Assembly (NCBI RefSeq): GCF_001625215.2
Contig: NC_030383.2
Span: forward strand, 61,122,949 to 61,186,948
Direction of reading: 5' to 3'
DNA from: Daucus carota subsp. sativus
Taxonomy: Eukaryota > Streptophyta > Magnoliopsida > Apiales > Apiaceae
DNA length: 64,000 nucleotides
The notes under the pieces were generated by a model, which was not told the DNA's origin, did no database searches, and saw nothing but the letters and a program-made list of their open reading frames with translations. Numbering within the stretch: the stretch's first letter is position 1; each line of letters opens with the position of its first letter. Made by a program: the position numbers and the translations under genes. Positions 51,540 through 63,415 of the stretch are shown here, piece after piece.

Positions 51540-52932
51540 ACCTTAAGCAAGCACATGTATGCTCAATTGCTCAGGTAGGACATGTTTCCATATGTTATCT
51601 GTTACATGGAAAATAATATAAAAATATTTATTATAAATTTTGGCTTTTCCATTTTATTGCCTCTCTAGTTCATAATTTTCATGAAATTTTTTTTGGAAAA
51701 AAATTCAAGACAAAATTTCAAGGAAATTTCTGTGACAATTTAGCGAGAAAAATTCCCGATAATAGGGAAAATTTTAAAATATGAAAATATGAAAAACATT
51801 GATCAAGTTAATTTTGAAAAATATTTGCCATTCAGACATTTTCCTAAAATTTATCATTGAAAAAATATCTTCTCTCGAAAAAAATTTATTTTACAAAAAA
51901 TTAAATAAACATAAGAAAATTTTAAAATATTTTCAAAAAATTCAAACAAACACATAAAAATTATTCTTATAGAAAATATATTTCAGAGTTTAAACAAACG
52001 TCTTCGGAAAATATTATTCTGCAAAAGCAAATAAAGGGGCATGTTTAATAAAATACATGTATACAGTTTCACATTTACAAACTTATATATTAATATTATA
52101 TTGAAGAATAATTTTACATAATCTAATTTATATTTCTAAATATTTTTCTCAAAATATACAGATAATAATAAAACCAATCACAGATTACTAACTTGAACCT
52201 AACCTGACGGGAAGCTTTGTAGTCCACTGTAGGAAGCTATCAGCTATACAAATTTCTTAGAAATTAATTTGAGCTATAATATTTGATTTCATGATTTCTT
52301 TTCCCAGCTGTAAAGTAAATTGTGGTTACTAAGAAACATAAAAAGAAGCAAACGAATAAAAACATTCTAACATTTTTTTCTTTCTTTTTTAAATAAAAAG
52401 CTCTTCTGACAATTATACAAATCTCTCTGGACGCCATGCAAAAAGTTCACCAGCTCTCTAAATTCTATCCAATAATTAGGAGTTAAAGACTTGAAGTTAA
52501 TAAATTCCAAGTAACGTGAAAGGATCATGCATGTTTCTGTCAATAGAAAAAGTGGATCATGTTCAAATCTAAGTTGTTCGAGTTAATTAAACTCATTACT
52601 GGAGCATAACCTAGCGGTGGGTTTATCCTCTGTTCTCCCCGGACATCCGGTTTGATTCTGACTCACCCCAATAGTAAAGCTTACGGATATTAGAGTATGC
52701 TTAAACAAGTAATATCATATTGGTTGCAGGTGACAGGAATAGTAGAAGTAGGTGGGACTTGGGAGGGGAGCAATGCCCCGCGAAAATGGTCGGCAACGAA
52801 ATTGATTTCCGATATTCCCGATGCCTCGAAATTTTTTATTTATTTTAAAAATTTGTTCTTGAAATCAATGTGCTTCTCGCCTTGAGTTCCGACTAATCTC
52901 GAAAAATCAGTAATTAGTTGTTGTTGTTGTTC

Positions 52933-52979
<47 letters not shown>

Positions 52980-53718
52980 TTTTATGAAATAAGTAATTAG
53001 TTATTATTTTAGACTTTAGTTCCGATTATTTTGACTCCCCAATAATCCAATATGCTAAGAACCTCACATGTACATGAATTAAAAGGATGATATATTCAAT
53101 TGTGATTTTGATAGATTATATATAATTTATGAATTTTAATGTATTGATTTCATATGGATTGTAAATAAAATGTCACAGAATTGATAAAAGCATTTAGAAT
53201 TTAAATATAATATTTCAAAATCTCGTGAATTTCGCTGGGATTTCAAAAAAATTAAAATATATTTAACAATCTTACAAAATCCATCAATTTATAAAGTTCA
53301 AAAACTTCATCAATATTTGAATATTATCACACTCTAATATATTTTAAATAATCCTAATTGAATGTCATCAAAATTTCAAGTATAACTTAAAATCTCGATT
53401 AAATATCATAAAATATCATAAGATTATATAATATAATTTAAAATTCTAATTATATATTACAAGATTTCTGATATATTTTCTTAAATTCAAAGTAAATATT
53501 TTTAAATTTAAAGATGATTTTTTTTTTTGAAATTCCGATTAAATAACGTGGTTCGTATTTTGGATTCTGATCCAAGACCAGGTGTAAAGAAGTGGTAGGT
53601 AGCGGGTCAGTGTGCATGGCCACGAGATGTCTTTGGATTATGCATGCTTCTTTGGCACAATTATTTCTTTCACGACACAAATTACCAGCAAAGCATCGTA
53701 CCGTTGGTCAATATTATA
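51540..53718. other. AT-rich spacer downstream of the NRL gene
   Basis: No gene supported. Contains a weak SINE-like segment at about 52605-52680 (AACCTAGCGGTGGG, then CCGGTTTGATTCTGACTC), an ATT microsatellite at about 52931-52975, and A/T-rich sequence with AAAATTT motifs. Frames at 52697 and 53450 match nothing. Confidence 0.5.
52931..52975. repeat. (ATT)n microsatellite
   Basis: About 15 near-perfect ATT units preceded by a short GTT run. Confidence 0.9.
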
Positions 53719-53974
53719 CTCCCTCCGTCCTATTTTGTTTGTCACATTTTTATTTTTATTGATCAAATTGACAAAATTTGGATCAAAAATTATGAATCAT
53801 TCTTTCATTATTTTAAAAAACTGAAAATTACATCTTAAAGTAGATTAAAAATTATTTTTGATATATATTTTTTTAATTTTATCAATTAATAAAATATTAA
53901 TAAATTTTAGTTAAACTTTAGTCAATTTGATCGGCACAAAACCAAATGTGACAATTAAAATGATACGGTGAGAG
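53719..53974. mobile_element. Stowaway-type MITE
   Basis: A 256-bp element flanked by TA, with left end CTCCCTCCGTCCTATTTTG and right end ATGATACGGTGAGAG, a diverged inverted copy. GTCACATTTT / AAATGTGAC form an inner inverted pair. No coding capacity. Confidence 0.82.
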
Positions 53975-54669
53975 TATGTTCATCCAGACTTCCGTATGGG
54001 TTTCATTTTTATAACATGAAAAAAACAAAATCAGAAGCATCTATGTTTTAGGTGTATTTTATTGAAAACGCTTTTTTACTTTTGCATAAAATATGAAAAT
54101 GAAAATACAAGGCTTTGCATTTAGAATTTATCAGTGTTGAGTTGGCTTGAAGAATAAAAAAACTATAGATATATCTATATAAAATATATATTTCCAGCCT
54201 GTTATATTCTCTTTCTAAGTTTCTATATTTCTATATCTCGTAATTAGGTACGTAGTTATTGAATATTAAAAATATATGCCATGTGCTTAAATTCTGAGAC
54301 ACACAAATTATTTAATGCAATGAACAAACTTTATAAATGATAATTTAAATGCAATTATGAGTGTCAATTTAAGTGTCAGGTTGAAGTTCAAGTCAGAAAG
54401 TCAGAGGTGTTTTTGTTTTATCATCAGTGCTACGAGCAGAGGCGGAGAGCGAATTTAGAATTATTTTTTTATAGAATATTATATATTATTGAAAAATATC
54501 GATATATTTTCAGTTTTTATAAAAATATATCTAATATTTTATAAAATTTAAAATAATGAAAATGTTTCAATATTTTTTTAGAAGACAGGTACTTTTTATT
54601 CTATACATGTATAAACATTTCTATAATTTTCTAGAAAAGCTGGATAAAGAAGATAGATGAGAACATAAC

Positions 54670-54915
54670 GGGGCCGTTTGAGTGAGTTTAAATAAGTGCT
54701 TTTTGCTTAAAATAAAAAAGTGGAGTAGAATTTAGAAGCAAGTTAAGACTTATAAGTGATTAAAGTGTTTGGGAAAGAAGTAGAAGTCGTGAAACAAAAG
54801 CTAGCATTTCTAGTTTTTTATAAGTGCTTTTTAACTTTTTACACAAACGATATAAATAAGTGCTTATAACTTATAAACCAAAAGCTGGGCTTTTAAGCTC
54901 TAAACAAACACCACC
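54670..54915. mobile_element. hAT-like MITE
   Basis: Left GGGGCCGTTTGAGTG, right inverted GGTGGTGTTTGTTTAG. The interior is an imperfect fold-back of AAGTGCTTTTTGC / AAAAGCTGGGC type. Similar in design to 46645-46867. No target duplication found. Confidence 0.5.
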
Positions 54916-55339
54916 AATATTCACTACTACAATGTTGGAATAGAGATATACCCAAAACGACAATCATCTTCAAGTTCAATAATTTCACATGCATTCGTCA
55001 TTTTGGGATCAGTGGAGAAAGTTAAAAAACATAGTATACCATACGTGTTTGCGAATTTGACATTGATTGATACATCTTTGTTTTCCTTTTTGTTGAAGAC
55101 TGTCTATCTTTGTAGAGGTAACCGTAGCCGGAAACTTCAAACAAAATCAAGAGCATTGAGTAAAGAAAATAGCGTAAAAATAAGTTTCTTATCATTTTTA
55201 ATTCAAGTTACTCGTATAATGTAGACCTGAGCATAATTATCCGAAACCGGCCGATTCAAACCGTTCAAACTGAACCGTACTCACCCCTAATATAGAGTGT
55301 AAAATTATAGATACAGATAAAAATTTCATATCTGATATC

Positions 55340-55625
55340 TACGTTATAAGACGTTGATTTGGATCGGTGATCATTGCTTAAAAAGTTCATAAATTACCAA
55401 AATGAACTCGAGCTCGAGCAATTTGAATAATATATCAAAATGAAATTAAGTTCTAGATTATTCACTCGTTACAAGACTTCGATTTGGATCAGTGATGATT
55501 GCTCAAATAATTCATAAATTACTCAAATTCAATAATAATGGAGTCGAGCTCGATCTCAAGCCCTTTGGATAATTCAACAAAAAAATTTTAAATTTTAAAT
55601 TGTTCGCTCTGTGAAACTTGTGAGC
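55340..55625. repeat. Diverged tandem duplication upstream of BBE-like gene
   Basis: Two units of about 140 bases share ATAAGACGTTGATTTGGATC (first) and ACAAGACTTCGATTTGGATC (second), then GTGATNATTGCT, TTCATAAATTAC and CGAGCTCGA. A hAT-like end (TAGACCTGAGCATAATTATC, 55223) precedes it. No gene. Confidence 0.55.
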
Positions 55626-55945
55626 CTAATTGAATCAATATATTATATATAATATTAATATTATATTATATATTTTGTAGAGTAAAACTCGAGCCGAATT
55701 TGTTACATTAGCCTGTCTCGATTAGTAAAATAGATGTGTACTTTTAAGCTAAACTCAAACATACAGAACTTTAAAGAACTCGAGTTCTATAATATATTTG
55801 ACCCGATTAATCTCAAACTACTCGTAGAACACAAGCCCAAATCAGTTAATTCAATTCAAACTCGAACTCAAGAAGTGGACTGGTTCGGCTTATTTATATA
55901 GCAAAAACAACTTTTTATACATAATATTAGGTAGACCTCGTTTCC

Positions 55946-55953
55946 TATAAATA
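55946..55953 (+). promoter_or_regulatory. TATA box of the BBE-like gene
   Basis: TATAAATA lies 48 bases before the ATG at 55994, consistent with a short leader (ACAAGCACAATCATTACACG). Confidence 0.6.
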
Positions 55954-55993
55954 ACAAGCACAATCATTACACGAACTCATCTCATATTCAAAA

Positions 55994-57565
55994 ATGACCA
56001 TACCATCTCACATCTTACTTCCCATTCTTTCTCTTCTTTTCTTCTCTAAAATCACCTGGTCAGTTTCATCAGATGATTTCCTCCGCTGCTTCTCACATTC
56101 TCACGGAACTTCAAATATTATTTTCACCCCGAAAAACTCCTCCTACTCCTCCATCCTCCTCGCAAGAATCGATAACTTGCGTTTCGCCTCCCCATCTACC
56201 CCGAAACCTGTACTCATTGTCACACCACTAGACGAATCCCAAATCCAAACCGTCATTTATTGCGCCAAAAAAACCAACATTCAAATTCGAATCCGTGACG
56301 GCGGTCACGACTTCGAGGGCCAATCATATCGAGCAACAGAACGGTTTCTGTTGCTCGATTTGATCAACTTCCGATCCGTAAAAATAAATACCAAAAATAA
56401 AGTTGCATGGATCGGAGCGGGCCTAACACTAGGAGAACTTTACTATAAAATTTCGCAAAAAAGTTCTACTCTAGGTTTCCCCGCGGGCCTTTGGTCCACC
56501 GTTGGAGTTAGCGGCTTCTTAGGTGGCGGAGGCTACGGCATGATGAAGCGAAAATTCGGCCTCGCTGCTGATAACACCCTCGACGCTCGTTTCATCGATG
56601 TTAATGGAAGAATTCTTAATAGAAAATCAATGGGAGAAGATCTTTTCTGGGCCATCAGAGGAGGCGGAATTTCCAGCTATGGAATCGTCACTCTGTGGAA
56701 AATCAAACTCGTTCCTGTCCCGAAACTTGTGACAATTTTTGGAGTCGTGAGAACTCTGGAACAGAACGGATCAGAACTTTTTCAAGAATGGCAAACAATC
56801 TCCCCCAACTTCGAGAGCAGGGATCTAGATGTTCGAGTCGTCGTAGACACTATCCAGAGCAATTCAAGTCCTCGGACAGATAAAAAGACTGTGAGATTCA
56901 TTTTCCAGTCTTTATTCCTCGGTAGAATTAATAAACTTCTCCCGATCATGCAAAAAAGCTTCCCTCAATTAGGCCTAACGCGACGAGACTGCACCGAGCT
57001 GAGCTGGATTCAATCAGCCCCATTCTTCTCAAACTTCTCAATCAACACTCCCCCTGAAATTCTACTCAACAGGAGTGCCATTCCAAGGTTCCCTTACAAA
57101 GGCAAATCCAGCTTCGTCGATCATCCCATTTCGTCAAAAGGCCTAAAGGGTGTCTGGAACAGAATGCTCCAGCTCCCCACACAAGTAGTCTTGATCCAGT
57201 ACACGCCCTTTGGAGGGATCATGAACGAGTTTTCGGAGTCCTCCCTGCCCTTCCCTCACAGGCCTGGAGTCCTGTACATGATCAACATTGGGATCACTAT
57301 CGATAATAATGTGAAACAAAGGCTTCGATGGATCGATGAGCTGTTTAGGTACTATGGTCCATTTGTTACCAAGAATCCGAGGACTTCTTATGTGAATTAT
57401 CTTGATCTTGATCTTGGAACAGGGAACTCCAGCTATGAAGAAGCTAGTGCTTGGGGAAAAATGTACTTTAAGGATAATTTTGACAGGTTGATTAAGGTGA
57501 AAACTGCTGTGGATCCTGATAATTTCTTCAGGCATGAGCAGAGCATCCCTGCTCTTTTCATATGA
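55994..57565 (+). CDS. Berberine bridge enzyme-like FAD oxidoreductase, missing flavin-link cysteine
   Basis: Intronless 523-residue secreted protein of the plant BBE-like family (FAD-binding PCMH domain plus C-terminal BBE domain). Signal peptide at 1-23; C32 and C90 suit the conserved N-terminal disulfide. GGHDFEG holds H105, the histidine that binds FAD. The second covalent site, normally a cysteine in FPAGxC, is W167 (GFPAGLWSTVGV), so only a single covalent link is expected. V170 fills the oxygen gate position where valine favours oxidase activity. F175 replaces the usual GGH histidine. The C-terminal part has FGGIMNEFSESSLPFPHRPG and YVNYLDLDLG, and ends in the usual FFRxEQSIP. N431 stands where many members have a catalytic-site glutamine (LYxIQ). 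Members oxidise alkaloids, monolignols or oligosaccharides; this substrate is unknown. The frame is full length and intact; no second BBE copy is nearby. Confidence 0.94.
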   Translation: MTIPSHILLPILSLLFFSKITWSVSSDDFLRCFSHSHGTSNIIFTPKNSSYSSILLARIDNLRFASPSTPKPVLIVTPLDESQIQTVIYCAKKTNIQIRIRDGGHDFEGQSYRATERFLLLDLINFRSVKINTKNKVAWIGAGLTLGELYYKISQKSSTLGFPAGLWSTVGVSGFLGGGGYGMMKRKFGLAADNTLDARFIDVNGRILNRKSMGEDLFWAIRGGGISSYGIVTLWKIKLVPVPKLVTIFGVVRTLEQNGSELFQEWQTISPNFESRDLDVRVVVDTIQSNSSPRTDKKTVRFIFQSLFLGRINKLLPIMQKSFPQLGLTRRDCTELSWIQSAPFFSNFSINTPPEILLNRSAIPRFPYKGKSSFVDHPISSKGLKGVWNRMLQLPTQVVLIQYTPFGGIMNEFSESSLPFPHRPGVLYMINIGITIDNNVKQRLRWIDELFRYYGPFVTKNPRTSYVNYLDLDLGTGNSSYEEASAWGKMYFKDNFDRLIKVKTAVDPDNFFRHEQSIPALFI

Positions 57566-58083
57566 TCAGTTCAATCTCCTTTTTTCTGATAATTTATTAA
57601 TAAGTTGCCTTTGTTTTGTTCAAACTAATACTTCCTCCTTTGTTTAAGTGTACATTTGGGCAAAACTTGAGGAAACTTGTTTAACATTGAATGTAATTCT
57701 ATAAGTTACTGGTTTATAATTTTCTAAATGATATTTTACTGAAAAGATTATTTTCAAGAAATGACTCTGAGCGGCTGACGAGTGAGTGTTTCCTGGAACG
57801 GTAAAGTCGAGGTCATTACCTATAATTCCATTTTAAAATGTAGAAAAGGTTAAATATTCTGAAATTTATTTTCAATTTTTTTTCAAAATTTAATTGTTAA
57901 TGTCTGAGTAAACCCCATTAAGTTTAATGACTAATTTGATACCAATCCTTCGGCCATTCACATTCACTTCAGTGAGCACATTTAGATTTAACCCTTAATA
58001 ATAAAAGAATATGTAAGCACATTGACCATCTAATTAAAATTGTTCATCTAATTAAAAATAAAAATTTAACAATATTTGTAATA

Positions 58084-58126
<43 letters not shown>

Positions 58127-58191
58127 TTGTAAGGAGGATTATTTTGTTGTTTATAGGTGAATAATGAAAATTTTACTGGAGGCCCTAAAAC
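57566..58191. other. 3' flank of BBE-like gene
   Basis: A Stowaway-like left end (TACTTCCTCCTTTGTTTAAG, about 57629) without a clear partner, and an ATT microsatellite at about 58085-58127. No gene. Confidence 0.5.
58085..58127. repeat. (ATT)n microsatellite
   Basis: About 14 ATT units, 65 bases before the hAT element. Confidence 0.9.
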
Positions 58192-58911
58192 TAGGGATGA
58201 CAACGGGTCGGATCGGGTCGGGTTTCTTAAGATCCATATCCGATTTATTATATTTCGGGTCGGTTCGGGTTCAGGTCCGGGTATCTAAAATGAAGATCCA
58301 AATCCGATTCATCGGGTTTTTTCAGGTTTCGGTTCGGGTTCGGGTCTAATTCAGGTTTAATTCAAATACTTAATAAAATAAAATTAAAATTAAAATTTAT
58401 GTACCTATAAAAAATATGATGATTTTTTTATAAAATTTAGGAATATTAAAAGGGGGTTTCACATGCTTCATTTAGTATAATAAACGTGAAACATGCTAAT
58501 TTAATTGTTTACAATCATTCAACTTATCGTTCATATTTTTATTATATTTTGATTATTTAATGCATAATAATTAAGAAAAATGCAATATTGGTGAAATGAA
58601 TATAAATTTTGTTAAATTTAAGTAAAATGTTAATATACATTACTAATAATTCATAATATTTCAATATATATACTATATATTTATCACACACATATATAAT
58701 ATTTTGTATCGGGTTTCAGATTTCGATTGGGTTTGAATTGAGTTTTGGGTCGGGTCTCTGTTTGGAATACTTAAGATTCAAATCCAGAACCAAACTTTTT
58801 CGGGTCTAAAAATAAGATCCATATCCAGATCCAGATAAAAAAAGTACGAATGGATCCAATCGGGCTGGAACGGGTCGAGTATCCATCGGTCGAGTAAAAC
58901 GGTCATCCCTA
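58192..58911. mobile_element. Non-autonomous hAT element with perfect 8-bp target duplication
   Basis: A 720-bp element flanked by CCTAAAAC on both sides (58184-58191 and 58912-58919). Ends are TAGGGATGACAACGGGTCGG and, inverted, TAGGGATGACCGTTTTACTC, with GGGTCGGGTT-type subterminal repeats. The interior is AT-rich, without transposase. Short frames at 58164-58349 are translations of the subterminal repeats. Confidence 0.9.
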
Positions 58912-58919
58912 CCTAAAAC

Positions 58920-60212
58920 CTAAATTTATGTGGATCAGGGGTTTGTTACTTTGTTTAACCATTTCTTTTCTCTTGAACGCTGTACTAAAATAAGGGATCC
59001 CTTCTCTCAAGCCAACTATTTCCTTCCTCTTCAACACTGTAATGAAACAAGGGATCTGTTGGGCCAAAGCCCGAGTACTAATCTTACCCCAACAGGACCA
59101 AGTACAAAGAGAATGTCCAGCAAATCAGCTATAAATACAGAAAGAAAAACAAAGCAAAGGTTGAAAATTGTGAAATTGAGCAACCCTAGAATCTCAAATT
59201 CTATTTCAAATTTTTTCTCAAATGATTAATTTTAATGGGATGGTTTATGTATATACATGATTTCATTATTATATTGTCAATTAAATTTGAGAAAAAAATT
59301 TGAAAACACCGATTGAGATATGTAACATTTTTCATTTTGAAATAAAACTATTCTTGTAAAATCTGACATAGGTGAGGATATACTGACATACTCTAAATTT
59401 TTGATATATATACATACATACAGGGTGTTATATATCACTCCGCGAAAAATTATGCAAATGATTTTTCAAGTTCTTCAATTTTTTCCGCTGGTATGGTACT
59501 CGTATGCTGTGGACCAGCGTCTAAATATAGAGATTCCCTTCCTCTCTTTTCCATGTCAGCGACTCAGCGTCCCTCCTCTCTCTCTCATGTCACCGGGTCA
59601 CTAAATTAATCATCTTTTTAAGTTGATCTGTGTGAATTTGATTCTGTCTTGTGGGCATAGTCCCAACTATCGCACACCTCAATTCTGAAAGAAAAGAAAA
59701 ATCTCTACTTCTGAATATTTGAAATTGTACACTTCTGATGACTCTTGTATGATTGTTAAGTAAGTGTAAAACATTATGGTACGGTTCATCACGAATCAGT
59801 TTGCTTATAGAATGTTATGGTTCGTGCTTCCTCTGTTGCTGACGGTTTGACCTCCTCCTATACAAAAAATGGTCAGTATTTCGTTGGGTAATTGTAACAG
59901 GATTGTTTCCGTGGGAAATTTCGTTGGTGATTCTGGGATATTTTGTAGTGTTAAGTTGGTCCTTATCATACGTGTCAACGACACAGTAGTAAGGGCTTAC
60001 TTCTCTCGTTCTAAGGTTTGGGTTTGATTCCTGTTCATCTCGAGATTTATTAGAAGTTAATCACAGTATACAATTTTATACCAGTTGTTATTACAAATCA
60101 AGTTACACAAAGTAGTTTTAAATCAAACATAACTCAGTCACCGAACTACAAAACAGGGGAGCTAGCGCCCTTGTCGTAGAACGGACTGCATTGTATCATA
60201 TAATTGTTTTTA
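58920..60212. other. Spacer before the first glutaredoxin gene
   Basis: No gene supported. 59850-59955 ends in ATTTTGTAGTG with TTTCGTTGG repeats upstream, like the right terminus of a CACTA transposon. About 59985-60060 (GTTTGGGTTTGATTCCTGTT) is a weak SINE-like box B. The frame at 58930-59229 matches no family. Confidence 0.45.
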
Positions 60213-60521
60213 CTACAGCCATATCGCGTTGGCGTTCAACAGAAGTGGGACTAGTTTGCCTTCTACATGGAGTGTCATGACTTCATTAGCTCCGCCGATT
60301 AGTTCCTTTCCTATGAACACAGCTGGAGTGCATTTTTTACGGCCTAATGCCTTGAGTTCCCTCTCCAGCTGCTGCCCATTTGGATGCTCATCGAGCTCGT
60401 GGACTCTTGGATTTGCCCCGAATGTTTGGATTAGTTTTATGATGCTGTGGGACATGCAGCAAGATGTTTTGCTGAAGATCACTACTGGTGTTTCTGCTCC
60501 CAGACTCATGACCATAGCCAT
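60213..60521 (-). CDS. CC-type (ROXY-class) glutaredoxin, copy 1
   Basis: Intronless 102-residue glutaredoxin of the land-plant CC class. Active site SCCMS near residues 20-24, glutathione-site elements CTPAVFIG and GGANEVM, and the C-terminus NAIWL, close to the ALWL motif used by many ROXY proteins to reach TGA/TOPLESS repressor complexes. AtGRXS1-type relatives have the same CCMS and a -AIWx end. They act in the nucleus and cytosol with TGA bZIP factors, often in nitrate or cytokinin responses. The ATG at 60521 is chosen; the codon before it is GTG, so a start at 60524 is not real. The leader is a long GA/CT simple repeat. The next glutaredoxin gene starts 3.2 kb upstream on the same strand: a tandem pair. 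Confidence 0.95.
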   Translation of the reverse strand: MAMVMSLGAETPVVIFSKTSCCMSHSIIKLIQTFGANPRVHELDEHPNGQQLERELKALGRKKCTPAVFIGKELIGGANEVMTLHVEGKLVPLLLNANAIWL

Positions 60522-60530
60522 CACTGATGT

Positions 60531-60613
60531 TAATGAGAGAGAGAGAGATCGGGAGAGATGGGAGAGGGGGAGAGAGAGAGATATGAGAGAGAGAGAGAGA
60601 TGAGAGAGTGTGC

Positions 60614-60651
<38 letters not shown>

Positions 60652-60690
60652 TGAGAGAGTGTGTGAGAGAGAGAGAGAGAGAGATGAGGC
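60531..60690. repeat. GA-rich microsatellite in the glutaredoxin leader
   Basis: GAGAGA tracts with GAGAGATG and GTGTGAGAG interruptions, i.e. CT-rich on the coding strand, between the TATA box and the ATG at 60521. CT-rich leaders and GAGA-type elements are common in plant promoters; here the length is unusual. Confidence 0.85.
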
Positions 60691-60775
60691 TCTGTTAAGG
60701 TAGGAAAGTATGCTTTGTTAAGTGAGGAAAGTCTGTGTTTGATTTTGTTTGAGGAATTTGAGATGTCTTGAGAGA

Positions 60776-60785
60776 CTATATATAG
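60776..60785 (-). promoter_or_regulatory. TATA box of glutaredoxin copy 1
   Basis: CTATATATAG, about 255 bases upstream of the ATG at 60521, giving a leader that spans the GA repeat. It parallels the CTATATAAGG element of the second glutaredoxin gene. Confidence 0.6.
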
Positions 60786-61736
60786 GGAGAGGGCATGGTT
60801 ATGCTAATAAATTGTTGAGGTTGATGTTGATAAATACATGTATGGACCTTATAAGTCTATCTTTGATAATGACAAGTTGACATGGAATCACAAATCAAAT
60901 ATCTATCTGCAAAAGTATCTTCATGGTAAGTTTGCACATCTCAAGTAGTGAAATGGCCCGAATCGCCTCAGGAATTTCCGGCTTTTCCATTAACTTATCA
61001 GACGCCTAGGCAAATTCGATGCTACAACGACCTAGATCCAAATTTTCAACCCACGCACTCCACATAAAATTAAGACTTTTCCCACTTACATAAGCCTAAA
61101 TGATGATTACACCGAGATGAAAAGCAAGCGAGTAGCAAGTTAAGGTCAGTTTGGTAATACGAGTACATAGATTTTTGTAATGGCTCGTGTTGTAGGTATA
61201 GCATCAACTGTGGTGGAGAAATGTTTATCCAAATGGTTAGCTTTTTCTTTATGATTAGTACAAGATGCGCATATAGTTGAGTTCAATAAAACACCGAAAG
61301 GCTTAATCCCAGTGACGAGGAAAGTGAGAATTTGGATAACAGATAAAGAAGATATAACTTAATCACATGCCACTTGTTGACGCCAAGAATTCAGATGCAT
61401 CGACAAGCCTGCCCTACCACCACATTCCGCATTCCTATTTTCTACGTGCCACTGCAGCATTAACAATGTGCGCAATCAGTCGTATAATGTTAATATTCCT
61501 TTCCTGGGCTGATTCCATATTGTGCGAAATATGCACTTTCTGGCATCATTCTGTCGGTCACCAAGTTGGAAAGCTGCAATTTGTGCGTGGCATTCCTACC
61601 TGTTTCGTTTAAATTATAATACGTCTGTCGTGTTTATGCAGCCAGTACTGTTCCAAGTATCTCATTCTGAAACAAACTTTTTCTCGAGTGTAGAAATTTA
61701 GATGTTCACACACACGATTCGTCTAAGAGCATCTTG

Positions 61737-61945
61737 GGTTGACTAAAATTGGTTGGTTGTGCTTCGATGGAGCCTGCCGAGATTCAACAAATATAGTCAA
61801 TATCAGGAGGTTGGCTGTATTTATAGACAAGAGGAATATATCATTGGAGTTGAATTTTTTTTTTTTTTACATAATCTCTATATTTTTTATTTATAGTATA
61901 TATTAATGATTTTTAGTTGTGGGTTCTAGATGGTTGGAGATGCTT
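61737..61945. mobile_element. Degraded GAGCATC-type MITE
   Basis: Left end TAA-GAGCATCTTGGGTT, right end GGTTGGAGATGCTTT, with the subterminal words GGAGGTTGGCTG and ATTTATAGACAA known from the copies at 16614 and 39791. At about 209 bp it is internally shortened. It is an older member of the family. Confidence 0.65.
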
Positions 61946-62921
61946 TGACGATATCCACGTATACTTCCACTGATGACTCCAGGATACCAGAACTACTGCA
62001 TTACTTTGAAAATAATCTTAAAGCACTAATTCCATTTTAGGTAGTTATGATTGCAAGAATTATGCTGCTAAATTTAATATTTAGACTTTGTTAATATACT
62101 CTAGGTAGGGAATCATCTTGCCTATAATCGTTTCGGAACCTAATTTGTTTAAGAAAAGTGACATGTAAAAAATCGAAGTGTTCTTCTTTCCAGATTATCT
62201 GCATTTGAAAAGTAGTTCTGCAAAGTTCAGCTGAGTCCTTCCATGTAACTTTCATCCAAATATTCTTTTTGACTTTCGAGTAATCCGAATTTTCCACCTC
62301 CTCACTGTGAATCTCTGATGTGATTATCTGCAGTTAACTGATAATTAACTCTTCATTATTCCAATATTTTTTTATCCTAAATGACTAAATCTTTGGAGTA
62401 TCATTTTCAGGCTTATGAGCTTCTGGTTTACGAGTTCGTAGAATATGTGCATATACCATTGTTCTATCTTGATTTGGAAGCACTGATGAAACTTGAATGT
62501 GTCTGGAGCAATATTTTTCGTGTTTGGCTCAAGTACCATGTGTAGAACTATGTGATAGTATAGATTCTTTTGCATTTCATCTTTAGTGCCAAGAAACGTA
62601 AATCTTAACAAGAATCGATGACATTGTCATCAAATTTAAGAGAATATTGTGTTGTCTTAAGCAGAAATCAACCACCCATATATCTTTCAGCTGGCAGGGC
62701 GGAACCAGAAGGGCTAACCTAGACTGAATCCTCGATTGTTGAGGACAAATTAATTTTTATTTATATTTTTTGTTCATGTTAGCTAAAAATGGGAAGACGT
62801 TTTATTTTGAGCCCGGGTTGATTCATCTGAATTATTTTTTTTATAAAATATTTTAGTCCCATGTCATCCTGAATCCTAGTTTCCTCACTTGCTTCATATG
62901 ACTCCGGCATTGCAATCATTC

Positions 62922-63122
62922 ACAGTGGCGACCGCCCTGAAATTTGAGGGCCATAGTCAAATTTAGTTTTTGGGGCCCTAATCTATGTATACTGGGCCCC
63001 TAATATATGTATGCTCCGCATATTTAATACATTTACATATAAAGAATTCAAAAATATTGGACTCTTAAGAGTAGGGGCCTAGACGCAAGTTTTGTCCGTC
63101 TATAGTCAGGACCACCCTTGCA
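62922..63122. mobile_element. Possible hAT-like MITE
   Basis: Left CAGTGGCGACCGCCCTGA, right inverted CAAGGGTGGTCCTGACTATA, with GGGGCC motifs inside. Target duplication unclear. Confidence 0.35.
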
Positions 63123-63415
63123 CATCAATCTACAATACTTGATGCGGATTATACTAATGCGAAGATGCGTTCGACAATGCGTCTTCATTGAGAGGATACC
63201 AAGTCACAAGACAACTGTAAGTCTGTAACTCATTTATTAAACAAAAAGAGTTTACATGTCTATATAGCTAGGTTTCTTGCCCGATAGTAGCAGAAAGGAT
63301 TAAGTATAAAATCTCAGCTCTGAGGTAATCTCGTACTTAACCAAAATTTGTCCTTCATATTACAGGATTGATGCAAATTATTAAAGCCTCATTATCTTCA
63401 TTGCATTACTATAAG

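Larger units (their letters stand above)
60786..63415. other. Spacer between the two glutaredoxin genes
   Basis: No further gene supported. Contains a worn Harbinger-type MITE (61737-61945) and two weak transposon-like stretches with CAGGGCGGAACCAGAA (62694) and CAGTGGCGACCGCCC (about 62922). The frame at 61367-61612 (81 codons) has no recognisable domain. Confidence 0.5.

Noticed and set aside
47636-59955. A 12-kb CACTA element from CACTACAAAACAT (47636) to TTTTGTAGTG (59955)
   Set aside because: The span holds an NRL gene and a BBE-like gene and many other insertions. The end sequences do not match each other beyond a few bases.
61367-61612. 81-codon open frame between the glutaredoxins
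   Set aside because: No recognisable domain, no promoter or splice context, composition not distinct from spacer.
62694-62913. A MITE with CAGGGCGGAACCAGAA start
   Set aside because: The putative inverted end (CCGGAGTCATA complement) is weak and no target duplication is present, so it is mentioned only in the spacer note.
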